Counted from the stretch's first letter, positions 9,906-19,748 are shown. The stretch is 64,000 nt of DNA from Mycetocola manganoxydans (GCF_003667545.1 NZ_RCUV01000013.1:46339-110338); one strand, 5' to 3'. Numbers and translations: made by a program. The notes: generated from the letters alone by a model not told the origin.

Positions 9906-10780
9906 GCCCGGTTCTCCGCTTCGCGTGTCTGCTCCCGCGTCGGTCCGCCATCGGCACGACCGGTGAACTCGTCCATGCTCGAGTACACATGGAACACCCG
10001 ATCGGCGACGACGTCCCAGGCACGCGGCGGCAACACGCCCTTGAGGGCACGGGCGAGGCCGACGGTCCACGGTGTCATGCGCTGCGGTTTTCCCGCGAGC
10101 ATCGCCTGCCACGCGCGGGCTACGGCGATGTCCGGCAGCAGAATGGGCGTCATGAGCGGGCCGCGAACACCTTCGAACATGCCGGTGGCGACGTAGGACG
10201 GACAAAAAGTGGTGACGCGGACGTGGCTGTTGCCCGAACGTTCAAGTTCAAGGCGGACGGAGTCGCTCCAGCCGATGAGTGCCCATTTCGACGCGGCGTA
10301 GACGCTCATTCGCGGGTTAGACAGGGTTCCGGCAGCGGATGCCACGTTGAGGATCCGCTTTTCACGGGGAGCGTCGGTGATCATCGCCGGGAGGAACTCT
10401 CGAGTGATGTGCATCGGCGCGATCGCGTTGATCCGCATCGTCGGCTCGGTGTCGCGTTCGGAGTCTGTGTTCCAGAAGTAGTCGTTGCCGCGCACGATTC
10501 CCGCATTGTTGATGAGCACGTCGGGAATGCGTCCTTCATCGAGTTCGTGAGCAGCAGCAGCCCGCACGTCCTCGAGTCGCGAGACGTCGACGACGCGAGT
10601 GTGGATGATCGTGCCGTGACCGGAGAGGGCGCTCGCCGTGGCATCCAGCATGAGGGGGTCGATGTCCCAGAGGGTGACGGATTCGGCTTGCTCCTGAACC
10701 GCCCGCTGGGCGTAGAGCCGTCCCATTCCTGAGGCTCCTCCGGTGACCAGGACTCGGGCGTGTGCGACGGTGAAAACCAC
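9902..10780 (-). CDS. Short-chain dehydrogenase/reductase
   Basis: Classical SDR oxidoreductase. The Rossmann motif VTGGASGMG is at the N-terminus, NNAGI at about residue 90, and the catalytic SAAGTLSNPRMSVYAASKWA block gives Ser-Tyr-Lys at about 148-166. Past the core the C-terminus carries a conserved-looking MTPWTVGLARALKGVLPPRAWD segment seen in SDRs active on lipid or hydrophobic alcohols. The GTG at 10780 is preferred because GGAGGT lies 5 nt upstream; an ATG at 10792 falls inside that ribosome site. With the coupled aldehyde dehydrogenase it could oxidise an alcohol via an aldehyde to an acid (inference). Confidence 0.9.
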   Translation of the reverse strand: MVFTVAHARVLVTGGASGMGRLYAQRAVQEQAESVTLWDIDPLMLDATASALSGHGTIIHTRVVDVSRLEDVRAAAAHELDEGRIPDVLINNAGIVRGNDYFWNTDSERDTEPTMRINAIAPMHITREFLPAMITDAPREKRILNVASAAGTLSNPRMSVYAASKWALIGWSDSVRLELERSGNSHVRVTTFCPSYVATGMFEGVRGPLMTPILLPDIAVARAWQAMLAGKPQRMTPWTVGLARALKGVLPPRAWDVVADRVFHVYSSMDEFTGRADGGPTREQTREAENRA

Positions 10781-10849
10781 GGATACCTCCATTGGACGCT
10801 GTGGATTCCCACACTATTGGATGCTGCCGACGTGAGAGAACCGACAACT

Positions 10850-13800
10850 TCAGGAGGCGGCCTGTTCCTCCCGGGGCGGAAGCGGGAACAGCGCGTCGAG
10901 GAACTGACCGACCCACGTGATGAGTTCGGCGTCGGTGAGGGCCTCCCCATGCTTCTGCGGCATCGGGACGATCAGCGCGCTCGCCTGAGCGAGGTACTTG
11001 CCGCCCGGGTACATGCGGCGCAGCCGCGCCTGCAGCGAGTCGGGGAGGTTCGCGGGAGCGGCTCGCAGGTTGCTTCCCATGGCCACGAGCTCGCTGAGGC
11101 CGACACGCTGGGCGCGTTGGCGCAGTTTCGAGATGGCGATCAGGTTCTGCACCTGCGCCGGCGGTTCACCGTACCGGTCTGTGAGTTCGTCGAGGACGAG
11201 TCCGATCTGGTCGTCGGCGGCTGCCGGACCTGATGCTGCGGAGAGCTTCTGGTACGCCTCGAGCCTCAGCCGCTCGCTGTCGACGTAATCCTCGGGGATG
11301 TGCGCGTGGACAGGCAGCTCGAGGCGCAGTTCGGTCTGCCCCTCGGCGACATCACCACGGAAGTCGGAGACGGCTTCACCGATCATGCGCAGGTACAGGT
11401 CGAATCCGACCCCGGCGATGTGGCCGGCCTGTTCGCCACCGAGGAGGTTTCCGGCACCGCGGATCTCGAGGTCCTTGAGCGCCACCTGCATTCCGCTGCC
11501 GAGTTCGTTGTTCGCCGCGATCGTCGAGAGCCGGTCGTGCGCGGTCTCCGACAGCGGTTTGTTCTCGTCGTAGAGGAAGTAGGCGTATGCGCGCTCCCGA
11601 CCGCGGCCGACCCGGCCCCGCAACTGGTGGAGCTGGCTGAGGCCGTACTTGTCGGCACGGTCGATGATGATCGTGTTGGCGTTCTGGATGTCGAGTCCGG
11701 TCTCGATGATCGTCGTGCAGACGAGAACGTCGAACTTGCGCTCCCAGAAGTCCACAACGACGCGTTCGAGCACGTTCTCGGACAGCTGCCCGTGGGCAAC
11801 CGCGATCCGCGCCTCAGGAACGATTTCGGCGATCTGTGCTGCGATCCGGTTGATGCTCGACACCCGGTTGTGCACGAAGAAGATCTGGCCTTCGCGCAAA
11901 AGCTCCCGCCGGATCGCCGCTCCGACCTGCTTCTCGTTGTACGGGCCCACGAAACTGAGAATCGGATGCCGTTCCTCGGGTGGGGTCGCGAGAGTCGACA
12001 TCTCCCGGATGCCGGTGACCGCCATCTCCAGCGTGCGGGGAATCGGCGTGGCACTCATCGCAAGGATGTCGACGTTCGTCTTGAGCTTCTTGAGCGCGTC
12101 CTTGTGTTCGACGCCGAACCGCTGTTCCTCATCGATGATGACGAGACCGAGGTCCTTGAACTTCATTCCCTCGCTCAGCAGGCGGTGCGTGCCGATGACG
12201 ACGTCAATGGTTCCCCGCTCGAGCCCGTCCTTTGTCTCTTTCGCTTCCTTCGCGGTCTGGAACCGGCTGAGGGCGCGGAGGTGCACAGGGAAACCGGCGA
12301 ACCGTTCCGAGAATGTCTCGAAGTGCTGTTTGACGAGGAGTGTCGTCGGCACGAGCATGGCGACCTGCTTGCCGTCCTGCACCGCTTTGAACGCGGCGCG
12401 GATGGCGACCTCGGTCTTACCGAAACCGACGTCTCCGGACAGCAGCCGGTCCATCGGGATCGGCCGTTCCATGTCGGCTTTGACCTCGTCGATCGTCGTG
12501 AGCTGGTCCGGGGTCTCCGCGAACGGGAATGCTTCCTCGAGCTCACGCTGCCACGGGGTGTCCTTGCTGAAGGCGAATCCCTTCGACGCCATCCGCGCCG
12601 AATACAGCTTGACGAGCTCGACGGCGATGTCGCGGACGGCCCTGCGGGCTTTGCTCTTCGCCTGCGACCAGTCGCTGCCACCCATCTTCGACAGCGCCGG
12701 CGCCTCCCCGCCGACGTAGCGGCTGAGCAGGTCGAGCTGGTCGGTGGGAACAAGCAGCTTGTCGCCGGGGTAGCCACGCTTCGACGGCGCATACTCGAGG
12801 GTCAGGTATTCGCGACGCGTCTTCGTGGGGTTCCGTCCGCCGCTGGACACCTCGCGCTGGCTGAGTTCGACGAATCGCCCGATGCCGTGTGTCTGGTGGA
12901 CGACGTAGTCCCCCGCTTTGAGCTGCAGAGGGTCGACGACATTTTTTCGCCGCGACGCCAGCTTCTTCACCTGGCGCGAGTCGTAACCGATGGTTCGACC
13001 GTAGAACTCGTTCTCACTGATCAGGGCGAGCTTCGCCTCGGTCAGTTCGAATCCGCTCTCGGCGGTCGCCTGCACGAGGTAGGCGACTCCCGCTTCGGGT
13101 TCGGCCGGGAACTCGGCGACGAGCCGCGCAGGCACCTCGTGCTCGGCGAGAACATCGCGGGCACGCTCGACAAGACCGGAGCCACGGGCGGCGATGCCCA
13201 CGATCCAGCCGTCCCGGACACGCTCGGCGACGTGCGCGATTGCACCGTCGACGTTTCCCGAGAAACTGGGAACAGGGTCGGCGGCAACACGCACGGTGAG
13301 GAGCTCGTCCATCTCCCGCTCCTCGGGCAGGACGTCGTCCGGCCCCTGCTGGAAGGTACTGAACGTCCACCACGGATGATCGGAGGCGGGCTGCCCGGGC
13401 GCCGTGAAGCGGGTCGCGTCGCGAAGGTCGCCGAGGCTGATGAACTCGCCGCTCGCGAGGTCGATCGGCGCCTGGGCTCCCGCCGTCGCAGCACTCCATG
13501 CCGCTGAGAGGAACTCCCGGTTCGTTTCGGAGAGGCTGATGGCCCGGGTGGCGACGCGTTCGGGCGACATCACGGCAACGGCGGTACCCGCCGGGAAGTA
13601 GTGACTCACCGGAACTAGTCGTTCGAGGAGAGCAGGCGCGAGGGACTCCATCCCCTCGACCGGGATTCCGTTGGCGATCTTCTCGAGCATGCCAGCCATG
13701 CTGGGGAACTCGTGCTGCATCTCGGCCGCGCGCTGGCGCACGGCGTCGTTCAGCAGCAGTTCGCGGCTGGGAGGAAGCGAAACCTCAGCGACAGCATCCG

Positions 13801-14464
13801 GGATCGAGCGCTGGTCGGCGACCGAGAACTCGCGGATCTGCTCCACCTCGTCACCGAAGAACTCGACACGATACGGATGTTCCGCCACGGGCGGGAAGAC
13901 ATCGAGAATTCCGCCGCGCACCGCGAACTCTCCGCGACGGGACACCATGTCGACGCGGACGTAGGCCAGTTCGACGAGTTCCGTCGACAGCTTCTGAAGG
14001 TCGTGACCGCGTGCGCCTGCGACGAGGCGGACCGGTTCGACGTCGGTGAGGTTGTCAGCGACGGGCTGGAGCGCTGCCCGCACCGAGGCGACGACGACGA
14101 GCGGCTTGGAACCGTCCCAGTCGGCCATCACGCGAAGAGCCGTGAGCCTCTTTCCGACGATCTCGGCGCTCGGGCTGAGCCGCTCGTGCGGGAGGGTCTC
14201 CCACGCCGGGAAGTCGATGATCGTCGCATCGGGCAGAACACTCGCGAGGGCACCGCGCAGGGACTCGGAGTCACGGCCGGTCGGCGTGACGACGAAAAGC
14301 GCACCCGGTTTCTCCGACGCACGCCTGGCGCGGAGCAGGCCGGCGACCAGGGGTGCCCGGAGTCCGTCGGTGACGGAGAAATCCGCGTCACGAGTGGCGT
14401 AGCCGAGGGCATTGTCAAATGTGGAGGCGCGCGAAAGCGCATCGATTAAGCCCGAAAGGATCAC
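10850..14464 (-). CDS. mfd: Transcription-repair coupling factor Mfd
   Basis: A 1204-residue Mfd, the ATP-driven translocase that removes RNA polymerase stalled at DNA lesions and recruits UvrA. It has the UvrB-homology region at the N-terminus, the RNA polymerase interaction domain (around DYVVHQTHGIGRFVEL) and a RecG-like translocase. The translocase carries Walker A GDVGFGKTEVA, the DEEQ box (VIIDEEQRFG), SATPIPRTL, and the helicase motif VI region HQLRGRVGRGRERAYAYF. The C-terminal TRCF domain is complete. The GTG start is 53 nt after pth, so the two are likely in one operon. Confidence 0.98.
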   Translation of the reverse strand: MILSGLIDALSRASTFDNALGYATRDADFSVTDGLRAPLVAGLLRARRASEKPGALFVVTPTGRDSESLRGALASVLPDATIIDFPAWETLPHERLSPSAEIVGKRLTALRVMADWDGSKPLVVVASVRAALQPVADNLTDVEPVRLVAGARGHDLQKLSTELVELAYVRVDMVSRRGEFAVRGGILDVFPPVAEHPYRVEFFGDEVEQIREFSVADQRSIPDAVAEVSLPPSRELLLNDAVRQRAAEMQHEFPSMAGMLEKIANGIPVEGMESLAPALLERLVPVSHYFPAGTAVAVMSPERVATRAISLSETNREFLSAAWSAATAGAQAPIDLASGEFISLGDLRDATRFTAPGQPASDHPWWTFSTFQQGPDDVLPEEREMDELLTVRVAADPVPSFSGNVDGAIAHVAERVRDGWIVGIAARGSGLVERARDVLAEHEVPARLVAEFPAEPEAGVAYLVQATAESGFELTEAKLALISENEFYGRTIGYDSRQVKKLASRRKNVVDPLQLKAGDYVVHQTHGIGRFVELSQREVSSGGRNPTKTRREYLTLEYAPSKRGYPGDKLLVPTDQLDLLSRYVGGEAPALSKMGGSDWSQAKSKARRAVRDIAVELVKLYSARMASKGFAFSKDTPWQRELEEAFPFAETPDQLTTIDEVKADMERPIPMDRLLSGDVGFGKTEVAIRAAFKAVQDGKQVAMLVPTTLLVKQHFETFSERFAGFPVHLRALSRFQTAKEAKETKDGLERGTIDVVIGTHRLLSEGMKFKDLGLVIIDEEQRFGVEHKDALKKLKTNVDILAMSATPIPRTLEMAVTGIREMSTLATPPEERHPILSFVGPYNEKQVGAAIRRELLREGQIFFVHNRVSSINRIAAQIAEIVPEARIAVAHGQLSENVLERVVVDFWERKFDVLVCTTIIETGLDIQNANTIIIDRADKYGLSQLHQLRGRVGRGRERAYAYFLYDENKPLSETAHDRLSTIAANNELGSGMQVALKDLEIRGAGNLLGGEQAGHIAGVGFDLYLRMIGEAVSDFRGDVAEGQTELRLELPVHAHIPEDYVDSERLRLEAYQKLSAASGPAAADDQIGLVLDELTDRYGEPPAQVQNLIAISKLRQRAQRVGLSELVAMGSNLRAAPANLPDSLQARLRRMYPGGKYLAQASALIVPMPQKHGEALTDAELITWVGQFLDALFPLPPREEQAAS

Positions 14465-14517
14465 CGGGACAGTCTACGCGGCCCATCCGACAGCGAGCCG
14501 GACGGTGGAGCATCCGC

Positions 14518-15132
14518 TCAGGAGGGAGAGTGCACCTTGAGTTGCGCGGCCGAGAGCCCGCTCTCCGCGACGAGCGTGACGGCATCCGCCGCGTCGCTCA
14601 ACAGGTTGGGGAGCACGTCACGCTCGGTGCCGGCGAAGTCCTTGAGGACGAAGTCGGCCGCGTCCTGACGTCCGGGAGGACGCCCGATTCCCACCCGGAC
14701 CCGGACGAAGTCGGGCGTTCCTGTGGCCTTCGCGATGTCGCGCAATCCGTTGTGTCCGCCGTGCCCACCACCCTGCTTGAGCTTGAGCGTGTCGAACGGG
14801 ATGTCGAGTTCGTCGTGGACGACGATGAGCCGGGAGGCATCGAGCGAGTAGAACGTGAGGAGCGCCGCGACAGGTCCCCCCGAGACATTCATGTAGCTGT
14901 TGAGCTTCGCCAGGATGAGCTTGGGGCCGCCAGCGGCCGTGAAGCCCTCGGCGACCAGAGCGGGAGTCTTGTGCTTCCGAAACCCCGCACCGATGCGGCC
15001 GGCGAGTTCGTCGACGACCATCTGTCCGACGTTGTGGCGGTTGCGCGCGTACGCGGGACCGGGATTGCCGAGGCCGACGACGAGCCAGGTGTTCTCCGCC
15101 ACGATCGGCTCCTTCTTCCTGTTCCACCACAT
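14518..15132 (-). CDS. pth: Peptidyl-tRNA hydrolase
   Basis: Recycles peptidyl-tRNA released from stalled ribosomes. The 204-residue length is normal. It shows [20 protein letters not shown] with the catalytic His, [13 protein letters not shown], the substrate-binding Asn in [39 protein letters not shown], and [19 protein letters not shown]. It follows rplY, a pairing that is common in bacteria, and precedes mfd. A GTG nearer to VAENTWL is a possible alternative start. Confidence 0.97.
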   Translation of the reverse strand: MWWNRKKEPIVAENTWLVVGLGNPGPAYARNRHNVGQMVVDELAGRIGAGFRKHKTPALVAEGFTAAGGPKLILAKLNSYMNVSGGPVAALLTFYSLDASRLIVVHDELDIPFDTLKLKQGGGHGGHNGLRDIAKATGTPDFVRVRVGIGRPPGRQDAADFVLKDFAGTERDVLPNLLSDAADAVTLVAESGLSAAQLKVHSPS

Positions 15133-15241
15133 ACGTGTTCCTTCAGCGATTCGGTAATGCTGCTGTTAAGGCGACGAGCCCGCCGGTTCGCGATTTTGGG
15201 AAATCACGAACCGGACAGGCTCGACAGTCTTACGGCCGAAA

Positions 15242-15841
15242 TTACTCGGCTGCGGGTGCCGCGGCTTCTGCTTCTGCAGCGGCTTCGGCCTCTTCTTCGG
15301 TCTCTTCCGGCTCTGCGATGGCGACGACGAGGAGGTCGGGGTCGCTGAGCAGGTTGGAGCCCGAAGGCAGCTGGACATCCTTGGCGAGGATCTGAGTGCC
15401 GACCTCGAGGCCCTCGATCGACACGACGAGGTTCTCGGGGATGTGGGTGGCCTCTGCCTCGATCGACAGGGTGGTCGCGTCACGGTTGACGACGGAACCA
15501 GGAGCGGACTCGCCCTCGATGTGGACCGGGATGTCAACGGTGACCTTCTCACCCTTGATGACGACGATGAGGTCGAGGTGCTCGATGATGCGGAGCACGG
15601 GGTCCTTCTGCACGTCCTTGACGAGGGCGAGGCTCTGCTTGCCGTCGATCTCGAGCTCGAGAACCGCGTTCGACTTGCGGATGATGAGGCCGATCTGGTG
15701 CGCGGGCAGCGCGAGGTGCTGCGGCTCGGTGCCACGACCGAACATGACGGCGGGGATCTTGCCGGCAGCACGGAGCTTGCGGGCTGCGCCCTTGCCGAAC
15801 TTGGTACGTGTTTCTGCGACTACTTTGTTGTCGTCAGCCAT
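15242..15841 (-). CDS. rplY: 50S ribosomal protein L25 (Ctc form)
   Basis: Ribosomal protein that binds 5S rRNA. From the ATG at 15841 it has 199 residues. The L25 N-terminal domain (KFGKGAARKLRAAGKIPAVMFGRG) is followed by the longer TL5/Ctc C-terminal beta domain and an acidic Glu/Ala tail (EETEEEAEAAAEAEAAAPAAE region). This is the general-stress Ctc type, not the short E. coli type. AAGGAG is 7 nt upstream of the ATG. It lies 109 nt upstream of pth. Confidence 0.96.
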   Translation of the reverse strand: MADDNKVVAETRTKFGKGAARKLRAAGKIPAVMFGRGTEPQHLALPAHQIGLIIRKSNAVLELEIDGKQSLALVKDVQKDPVLRIIEHLDLIVVIKGEKVTVDIPVHIEGESAPGSVVNRDATTLSIEAEATHIPENLVVSIEGLEVGTQILAKDVQLPSGSNLLSDPDLLVVAIAEPEETEEEAEAAAEAEAAAPAAE

Positions 15842-16149
15842 GGTGTTCTCCTTGGGTGAGCCGGGGCTCTTTCGCGTGAAACCGGAGGTGAATCCGGATG
15901 GTCTGGGAGGGGCCCGGCGAACCGGACTCCAGTCAACTCGAACGCATGTCAGCGTGAGGAAAAGCCGGTTCCTGAGGGAAACCATGGGTGCCTTGCCCAC
16001 CGCGTCGATCACGGATGCTGCCTGCGCCGTAACGCACAGCATCCCTCGCCGAAGTTCAGTGGCCAAGTCTACCCCATGGCTTCACCGCCTCTCTCCGCCG
16101 GCGGAAGGGACGTGGTCGACGGTCGGGTACGCCAGTGCAGAGGCGGAGG
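15842..16149. other. Leader and promoter region of rplY
   Basis: About 300 bases without a gene between gluconokinase and rplY. An upstream in-frame ATG would extend L25 by 75 unrelated residues and is not credible. A TAGACT element on the minus strand at 16071-16066 could be a -10, which would leave a leader of about 220 nt before rplY. No conserved RNA element was recognised. Confidence 0.4.
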
Positions 16150-16686
16150 TCAGGCGCTCGAGGACTCCGTCAGAGCGGCAGCGGCTTCGGCGACGATGGC
16201 CGGAACGGTCTGGTCGATGTTGATGACGATGCCCGGTTCGTCGTCTCCGAGCGGCTCGAGGGTGGCGAACTGCGAGTCGAGGAGGGTGGTCGGCATGAAG
16301 TGGTCGCTGCGTCCTTCCACGCGCGTCGCGAGGACCTCGCGAGTTCCGGCGAGATGCACGAACCGGGTTCTCGGGGCGGTCTCGAGGATGGCCTCCCGGT
16401 AGGAACGTCGCAGAGCGGAGCAGGCGATGACCATCCCTGTTCCCCGCCGACCGGCATCCGCGAGGGTTCGCCCGACCGTCGCGAGCCACGGCCAGCGGTC
16501 ATCATCATTCAGCGGCTGCCCGCCCGCCATTTTCTCGATGTTCGACTGCGGGTGCAGCGAATCACCGTCGACGAACGGAACCCCGAGGGCACCGGCGATG
16601 AGCGCCCCGATCGTGCTCTTGCCCGACCCGGACACACCCATCACGATGATCTGGATGCCCTCGGAGGTTTCGTTGTTCGTCGTCAT
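16150..16686 (-). CDS. gntK: Gluconokinase
   Basis: GntK/IdnK-type kinase making 6-phosphogluconate from gluconate with ATP, 178 residues. P-loop GVSGSGKST is at about residue 16, followed by FVDGDSLHPQSNIEKMAGGQPLNDDDRWPWL, the family block for gluconate binding, CSALRRSYREAI, and the lid region EGRSDHFMPTTLLDSQFATLE. It directly follows the mannonate-dehydratase-like gene (16 nt gap), and its product feeds the 6-phosphogluconate dehydrogenase encoded divergently nearby. Confidence 0.93.
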   Translation of the reverse strand: MTTNNETSEGIQIIVMGVSGSGKSTIGALIAGALGVPFVDGDSLHPQSNIEKMAGGQPLNDDDRWPWLATVGRTLADAGRRGTGMVIACSALRRSYREAILETAPRTRFVHLAGTREVLATRVEGRSDHFMPTTLLDSQFATLEPLGDDEPGIVINIDQTVPAIVAEAAAALTESSSA

Positions 16687-16702
16687 GCGTCGATTCTTCC
16701 AG

Positions 16703-17941
16703 TCACCAGTCGTGAACGGTGCCGTCTGCGAGACGGTTGTACGGCAGGTAGGCGGTTTCGTAGGGGTATTTGCCTGCTTCGTCGACATTGAGTTCGACAC
16801 CGATGCCCGGCTTGTTGCCCGGGTGCAGCATGCCGTCGTTCCAAGTGAAGGACTGCTCGAAGACGCTGTTGGTCTTCTCGCCGTGCTGCATGTACTCCTG
16901 GATCCCGAAGTTGTGGATGGCCATACCGAGGTGCATCGCGGCAGCCATACCGACGGGCGAGATGTCGGTCGGACCGTGCATGCCTGACTTGATCTGGTAC
17001 TGGGCGGCGTAATCGAGCACCTTCTTCAGGTGCGAGATCCCACCGGTGTGGGTGACCGCGCTCCGCACGTAGTCGATGAGCTGTTCGCGGATGATCTGCT
17101 GGTAGTCCCATACCGTGTTGAAGATCTCACCGATCGCGAGCGGCGTCGTGGTGTGCTGGCGGACGAGACGCAGCGCCTCGGGGTTCTCAGCGGGCGTGCA
17201 GTCCTCGAGCCAGAACAGGTCGTAGGGTTCGAGCGACTTGCCGAGCTTTGCCGCCTGGATCGGCGTCATCCGGTGGTGTCCGTCGTGAAGCAGTGGGATC
17301 TCGGGCCCGAACTCGTTGCGGACGGCTTCGAAAACAGTCGGCACGTGACGCAGGTAGCTGCGGGTGTCCCAGTCTTCTTCATTCGGGAGCGCGCCGCGCT
17401 GGGCGGGCTCGTGGTCGTAGCGGACGCCGGCATTGGCCTCGAACGTCGCGTTGGAAGCGATGCCGTAAATCGACTTCAGGCCGGGAACGCCGGTCTGGAT
17501 CCGAATCGACTTGTACCCCTGCTCCTGGTGCTCGCGCACGCTGTCGAACAGTTCAGGAAGACTCTTGCCCGACGCGTGCCCGTAGGCCATGAGACCCGTG
17601 CGTGAGGCTCCGCCGAGAAGCTGGTAGAGCGGCATCCCCGCCGCTTTGGCTTTGATGTCCCAGAGCGCGACGTCGACGGCGGCGATCGCGGCCATCGTGA
17701 CCGGGCCACGACGCCAATACGCGCTGCGGTACAGGAACTGCCAGGTGTCCTCGATGTTGTGGGCGTCGCGGCCGATGAGGAGCGGAACGACGTGCTCCTT
17801 GAGGTATGCGACGACGGAGAGTTCGCGCCCGTTGAGGGTCGCGTCACCAAGACCGGTGAGCCCGTCCTCCGTGGTGAGTTTCAGGGTGACGAAGTTCCGG
17901 TCGGGACTCGTGACGATGACTTCGGCCTTCTCGATTTTCAT
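16703..17941 (-). CDS. Enolase-superfamily sugar-acid dehydratase, ManD (mannonate dehydratase) type
   Basis: A 412-residue member of the mandelate-racemase/muconate-lactonising group, closest in pattern to ManD (RspA) proteins that dehydrate D-mannonate (sometimes D-gluconate) to 2-keto-3-deoxygluconate. It shows the [20 protein letters not shown] block and [18 protein letters not shown]. The three Mg ligands are in [11 protein letters not shown] (Asp), [13 protein letters not shown] (Glu) and [15 protein letters not shown] (Glu). Many ManD-family members have poor or no measured activity, so the substrate is uncertain. The ATG at 17941 is preferred over one 33 nt upstream. It shares a divergent promoter region with gnd. 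Confidence 0.85.
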   Translation of the reverse strand: MKIEKAEVIVTSPDRNFVTLKLTTEDGLTGLGDATLNGRELSVVAYLKEHVVPLLIGRDAHNIEDTWQFLYRSAYWRRGPVTMAAIAAVDVALWDIKAKAAGMPLYQLLGGASRTGLMAYGHASGKSLPELFDSVREHQEQGYKSIRIQTGVPGLKSIYGIASNATFEANAGVRYDHEPAQRGALPNEEDWDTRSYLRHVPTVFEAVRNEFGPEIPLLHDGHHRMTPIQAAKLGKSLEPYDLFWLEDCTPAENPEALRLVRQHTTTPLAIGEIFNTVWDYQQIIREQLIDYVRSAVTHTGGISHLKKVLDYAAQYQIKSGMHGPTDISPVGMAAAMHLGMAIHNFGIQEYMQHGEKTNSVFEQSFTWNDGMLHPGNKPGIGVELNVDEAGKYPYETAYLPYNRLADGTVHDW

Positions 17942-18102
17942 GATGATTCCTTGATCGTGGAGGGTGGATTCCATCGTGGGAGCTGACGGCCGCGCCCTGC
18001 CGCAGGAGCTTTTCGAAGCAGCCCGTGGTCCTCCGCTCCATCGTCACTCGGCATGTCACGATCCTCTCGGCGATGTCCACCATCTTCGGTTGGCCCCGAT
18101 CA

Positions 18103-18131
18103 ACGCTAGCGCACCCCATCCCGGCAGTTCC
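18103..18131 (-). promoter_or_regulatory. Candidate promoter of the ManD-like/gntK operon
   Basis: On the minus strand, GGAACT (18131-18126) and TAGCGT (18108-18103) are separated by 17 nt. The same two elements occur facing the other way toward gnd. The match to a housekeeping -35 is poor, so this is a candidate only. Confidence 0.35.
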
Positions 18132-18157
18132 GGCGAGGCTGCCGGCCGTCATGTACC

Positions 18158-18185
18158 GGAACGCGCCTGCCCGTTTTGCTAGCGT
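18158..18185 (+). promoter_or_regulatory. Candidate promoter of gnd
   Basis: GGAACG (18158-18163) and an extended -10, TGCTAGCGT (TAGCGT at 18180-18185), are separated by 16 nt. This would give a leader of about 90 nt. It mirrors the element on the opposite strand 50-75 nt away, which suggests that both operons answer to the same signal. Confidence 0.35.
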
Positions 18186-18282
18186 GTACACGGAACCGAC
18201 CCCCTGTCAGCGCCCCATCGCATCCCTCCTCTCATCGAGGATTGTCCATACTGTGAACCGCGAACCACTCGAGGAGACTCCC

Positions 18283-19740
18283 ATGACGGAAACCACAACG
18301 GCCAAGGCCAACATCGGCGTCGTCGGTCTGGCGGTGATGGGCTCCAACCTCGCCCGCAACCTCGCCAGCCGCGACGGAAACACCGTGGCGGTGTACAACC
18401 GCTCCGTCGAGAAGACGAACACCCTCCTCAGCGAGCACCCCGAAGCGGGTTTCATCGCCTCCGAGAAGATCGAAGACTTCGTGGCGTCGCTGCAGAAGCC
18501 TCGCACGGCGATCATCATGGTCCAGGCCGGTAAGGGCACCGACGCGGTCATCGACCAGCTGACCCAGCTCTTCGAGCCGGGCGACATCATCGTCGACGGC
18601 GGTAACGCGCTCTTCACCGACACGATCCGTCGTGAGAAAGCGGTGCGCGAAACCGGCATCAACTTCGTCGGCGCCGGCATTTCGGGCGGAGAAGAGGGAG
18701 CACTCAAGGGACCGTCGATCATGCCGGGCGGATCCGCCGAAGCGTACGAGACCCTCGGTCCGATCCTCTCCTCGATTGCTGCGGTCGCCGAGGGCGAGCC
18801 CTGCGTGACGCACGTCGGCACCGACGGCGCCGGCCACTTCGTCAAGATGATTCACAACGGCATCGAGTACGCCGACATGCAGCTCATCGCCGAGGCATAC
18901 GACCTCATCCGTCGCGGCACGGGCAAGTCCCCCGCCGAGATCGCTGACGTCTTCGCCGAGTGGAACCGGGGAGAGCTCGAGAGCTACCTCATCGAGATCA
19001 CCGCGGAGGTCCTCCGGCAGGTCGACGCGAAGACGGGCAAGCCGCTCGTCGATGTCATCGTCGACCAGGCCGGTTCCAAGGGCACCGGCGTCTGGACGGT
19101 GCAGACAGCCCTCAACCTCGGCGTACCGGTCTCCGGCATCGCCGAAGCCGTATTCGCGCGCGGCCTGTCGTCGCACCCCGAGCAGCGGGAGGCGGCATCC
19201 GACCTTCCTGGCCCGAGCGACGCCTGGAGGGTCGAGGACCACGACGCGTTCATCGAAGACGTTCGCCTCGCCCTGTACGCGTCGAAGATCGTCGCGTATT
19301 CGCAGGGCTTCGACGCCATCGCTGCTGGCGCTGACGAGCACGGCTGGAACATCGACCTCGGCGCCGTGTCGAAGATCTGGCGCGGCGGCTGCATCATCCG
19401 CGCCCAGTTCCTCAACCGGATCGCTGACTCGTACAGCGACGTTCCCGACCTCAAGCTCCTCCTCGCCGCGCCGTACTTCGCCGAGGCCATGGCGGGGGCC
19501 CAGGATGCCTGGCGTCGCGTCGTCGTCGCATCCGCCCAGTCCGGCATCCCCGCGCCGGCGTTCTCCTCCTCGCTGTCGTACTACGACGGGCTGCGCGCCG
19601 ACCGCCTGCCCGCCGCACTCGTGCAGGGTCAGCGGGACTTCTTCGGCGCCCACACCTACAAGCGCGTCGACGGCGAGGGAACGTTCCACACCCTCTGGTC
19701 GGGTGACCGCAGCGAGATCCAGGCCACCGACAGCCACTGA
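18283..19740 (+). CDS. gnd: 6-phosphogluconate dehydrogenase, decarboxylating
   Basis: Converts 6-phosphogluconate to ribulose 5-phosphate and CO2 in the oxidative pentose phosphate pathway. The product has 485 residues from the ATG at 18283, which has GAGGAG upstream. It has the nucleotide-binding VVGLAVMGSNLARN and VYNRSVEKTN, IIVDGGNALFTDTIRRE, GAGISGGEEGA, the catalytic Lys in HFVKMIHNGIEYADMQLIAEAYD, and the C-terminal KIWRGGCIIRAQFLNRI. The long NADP(H) family form is indicated by length. It is likely co-regulated with the divergent gluconokinase operon. Confidence 0.97.
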   Translation: MTETTTAKANIGVVGLAVMGSNLARNLASRDGNTVAVYNRSVEKTNTLLSEHPEAGFIASEKIEDFVASLQKPRTAIIMVQAGKGTDAVIDQLTQLFEPGDIIVDGGNALFTDTIRREKAVRETGINFVGAGISGGEEGALKGPSIMPGGSAEAYETLGPILSSIAAVAEGEPCVTHVGTDGAGHFVKMIHNGIEYADMQLIAEAYDLIRRGTGKSPAEIADVFAEWNRGELESYLIEITAEVLRQVDAKTGKPLVDVIVDQAGSKGTGVWTVQTALNLGVPVSGIAEAVFARGLSSHPEQREAASDLPGPSDAWRVEDHDAFIEDVRLALYASKIVAYSQGFDAIAAGADEHGWNIDLGAVSKIWRGGCIIRAQFLNRIADSYSDVPDLKLLLAAPYFAEAMAGAQDAWRRVVVASAQSGIPAPAFSSSLSYYDGLRADRLPAALVQGQRDFFGAHTYKRVDGEGTFHTLWSGDRSEIQATDSH

Positions 19741-19748
19741 TTTCGTCG

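Noticed and set aside
11300..13507. Long open frame of about 735 codons on the plus strand
   Set aside because: It lies entirely antisense to mfd, has no recognisable domain and reflects the GC-rich codon pattern of mfd.
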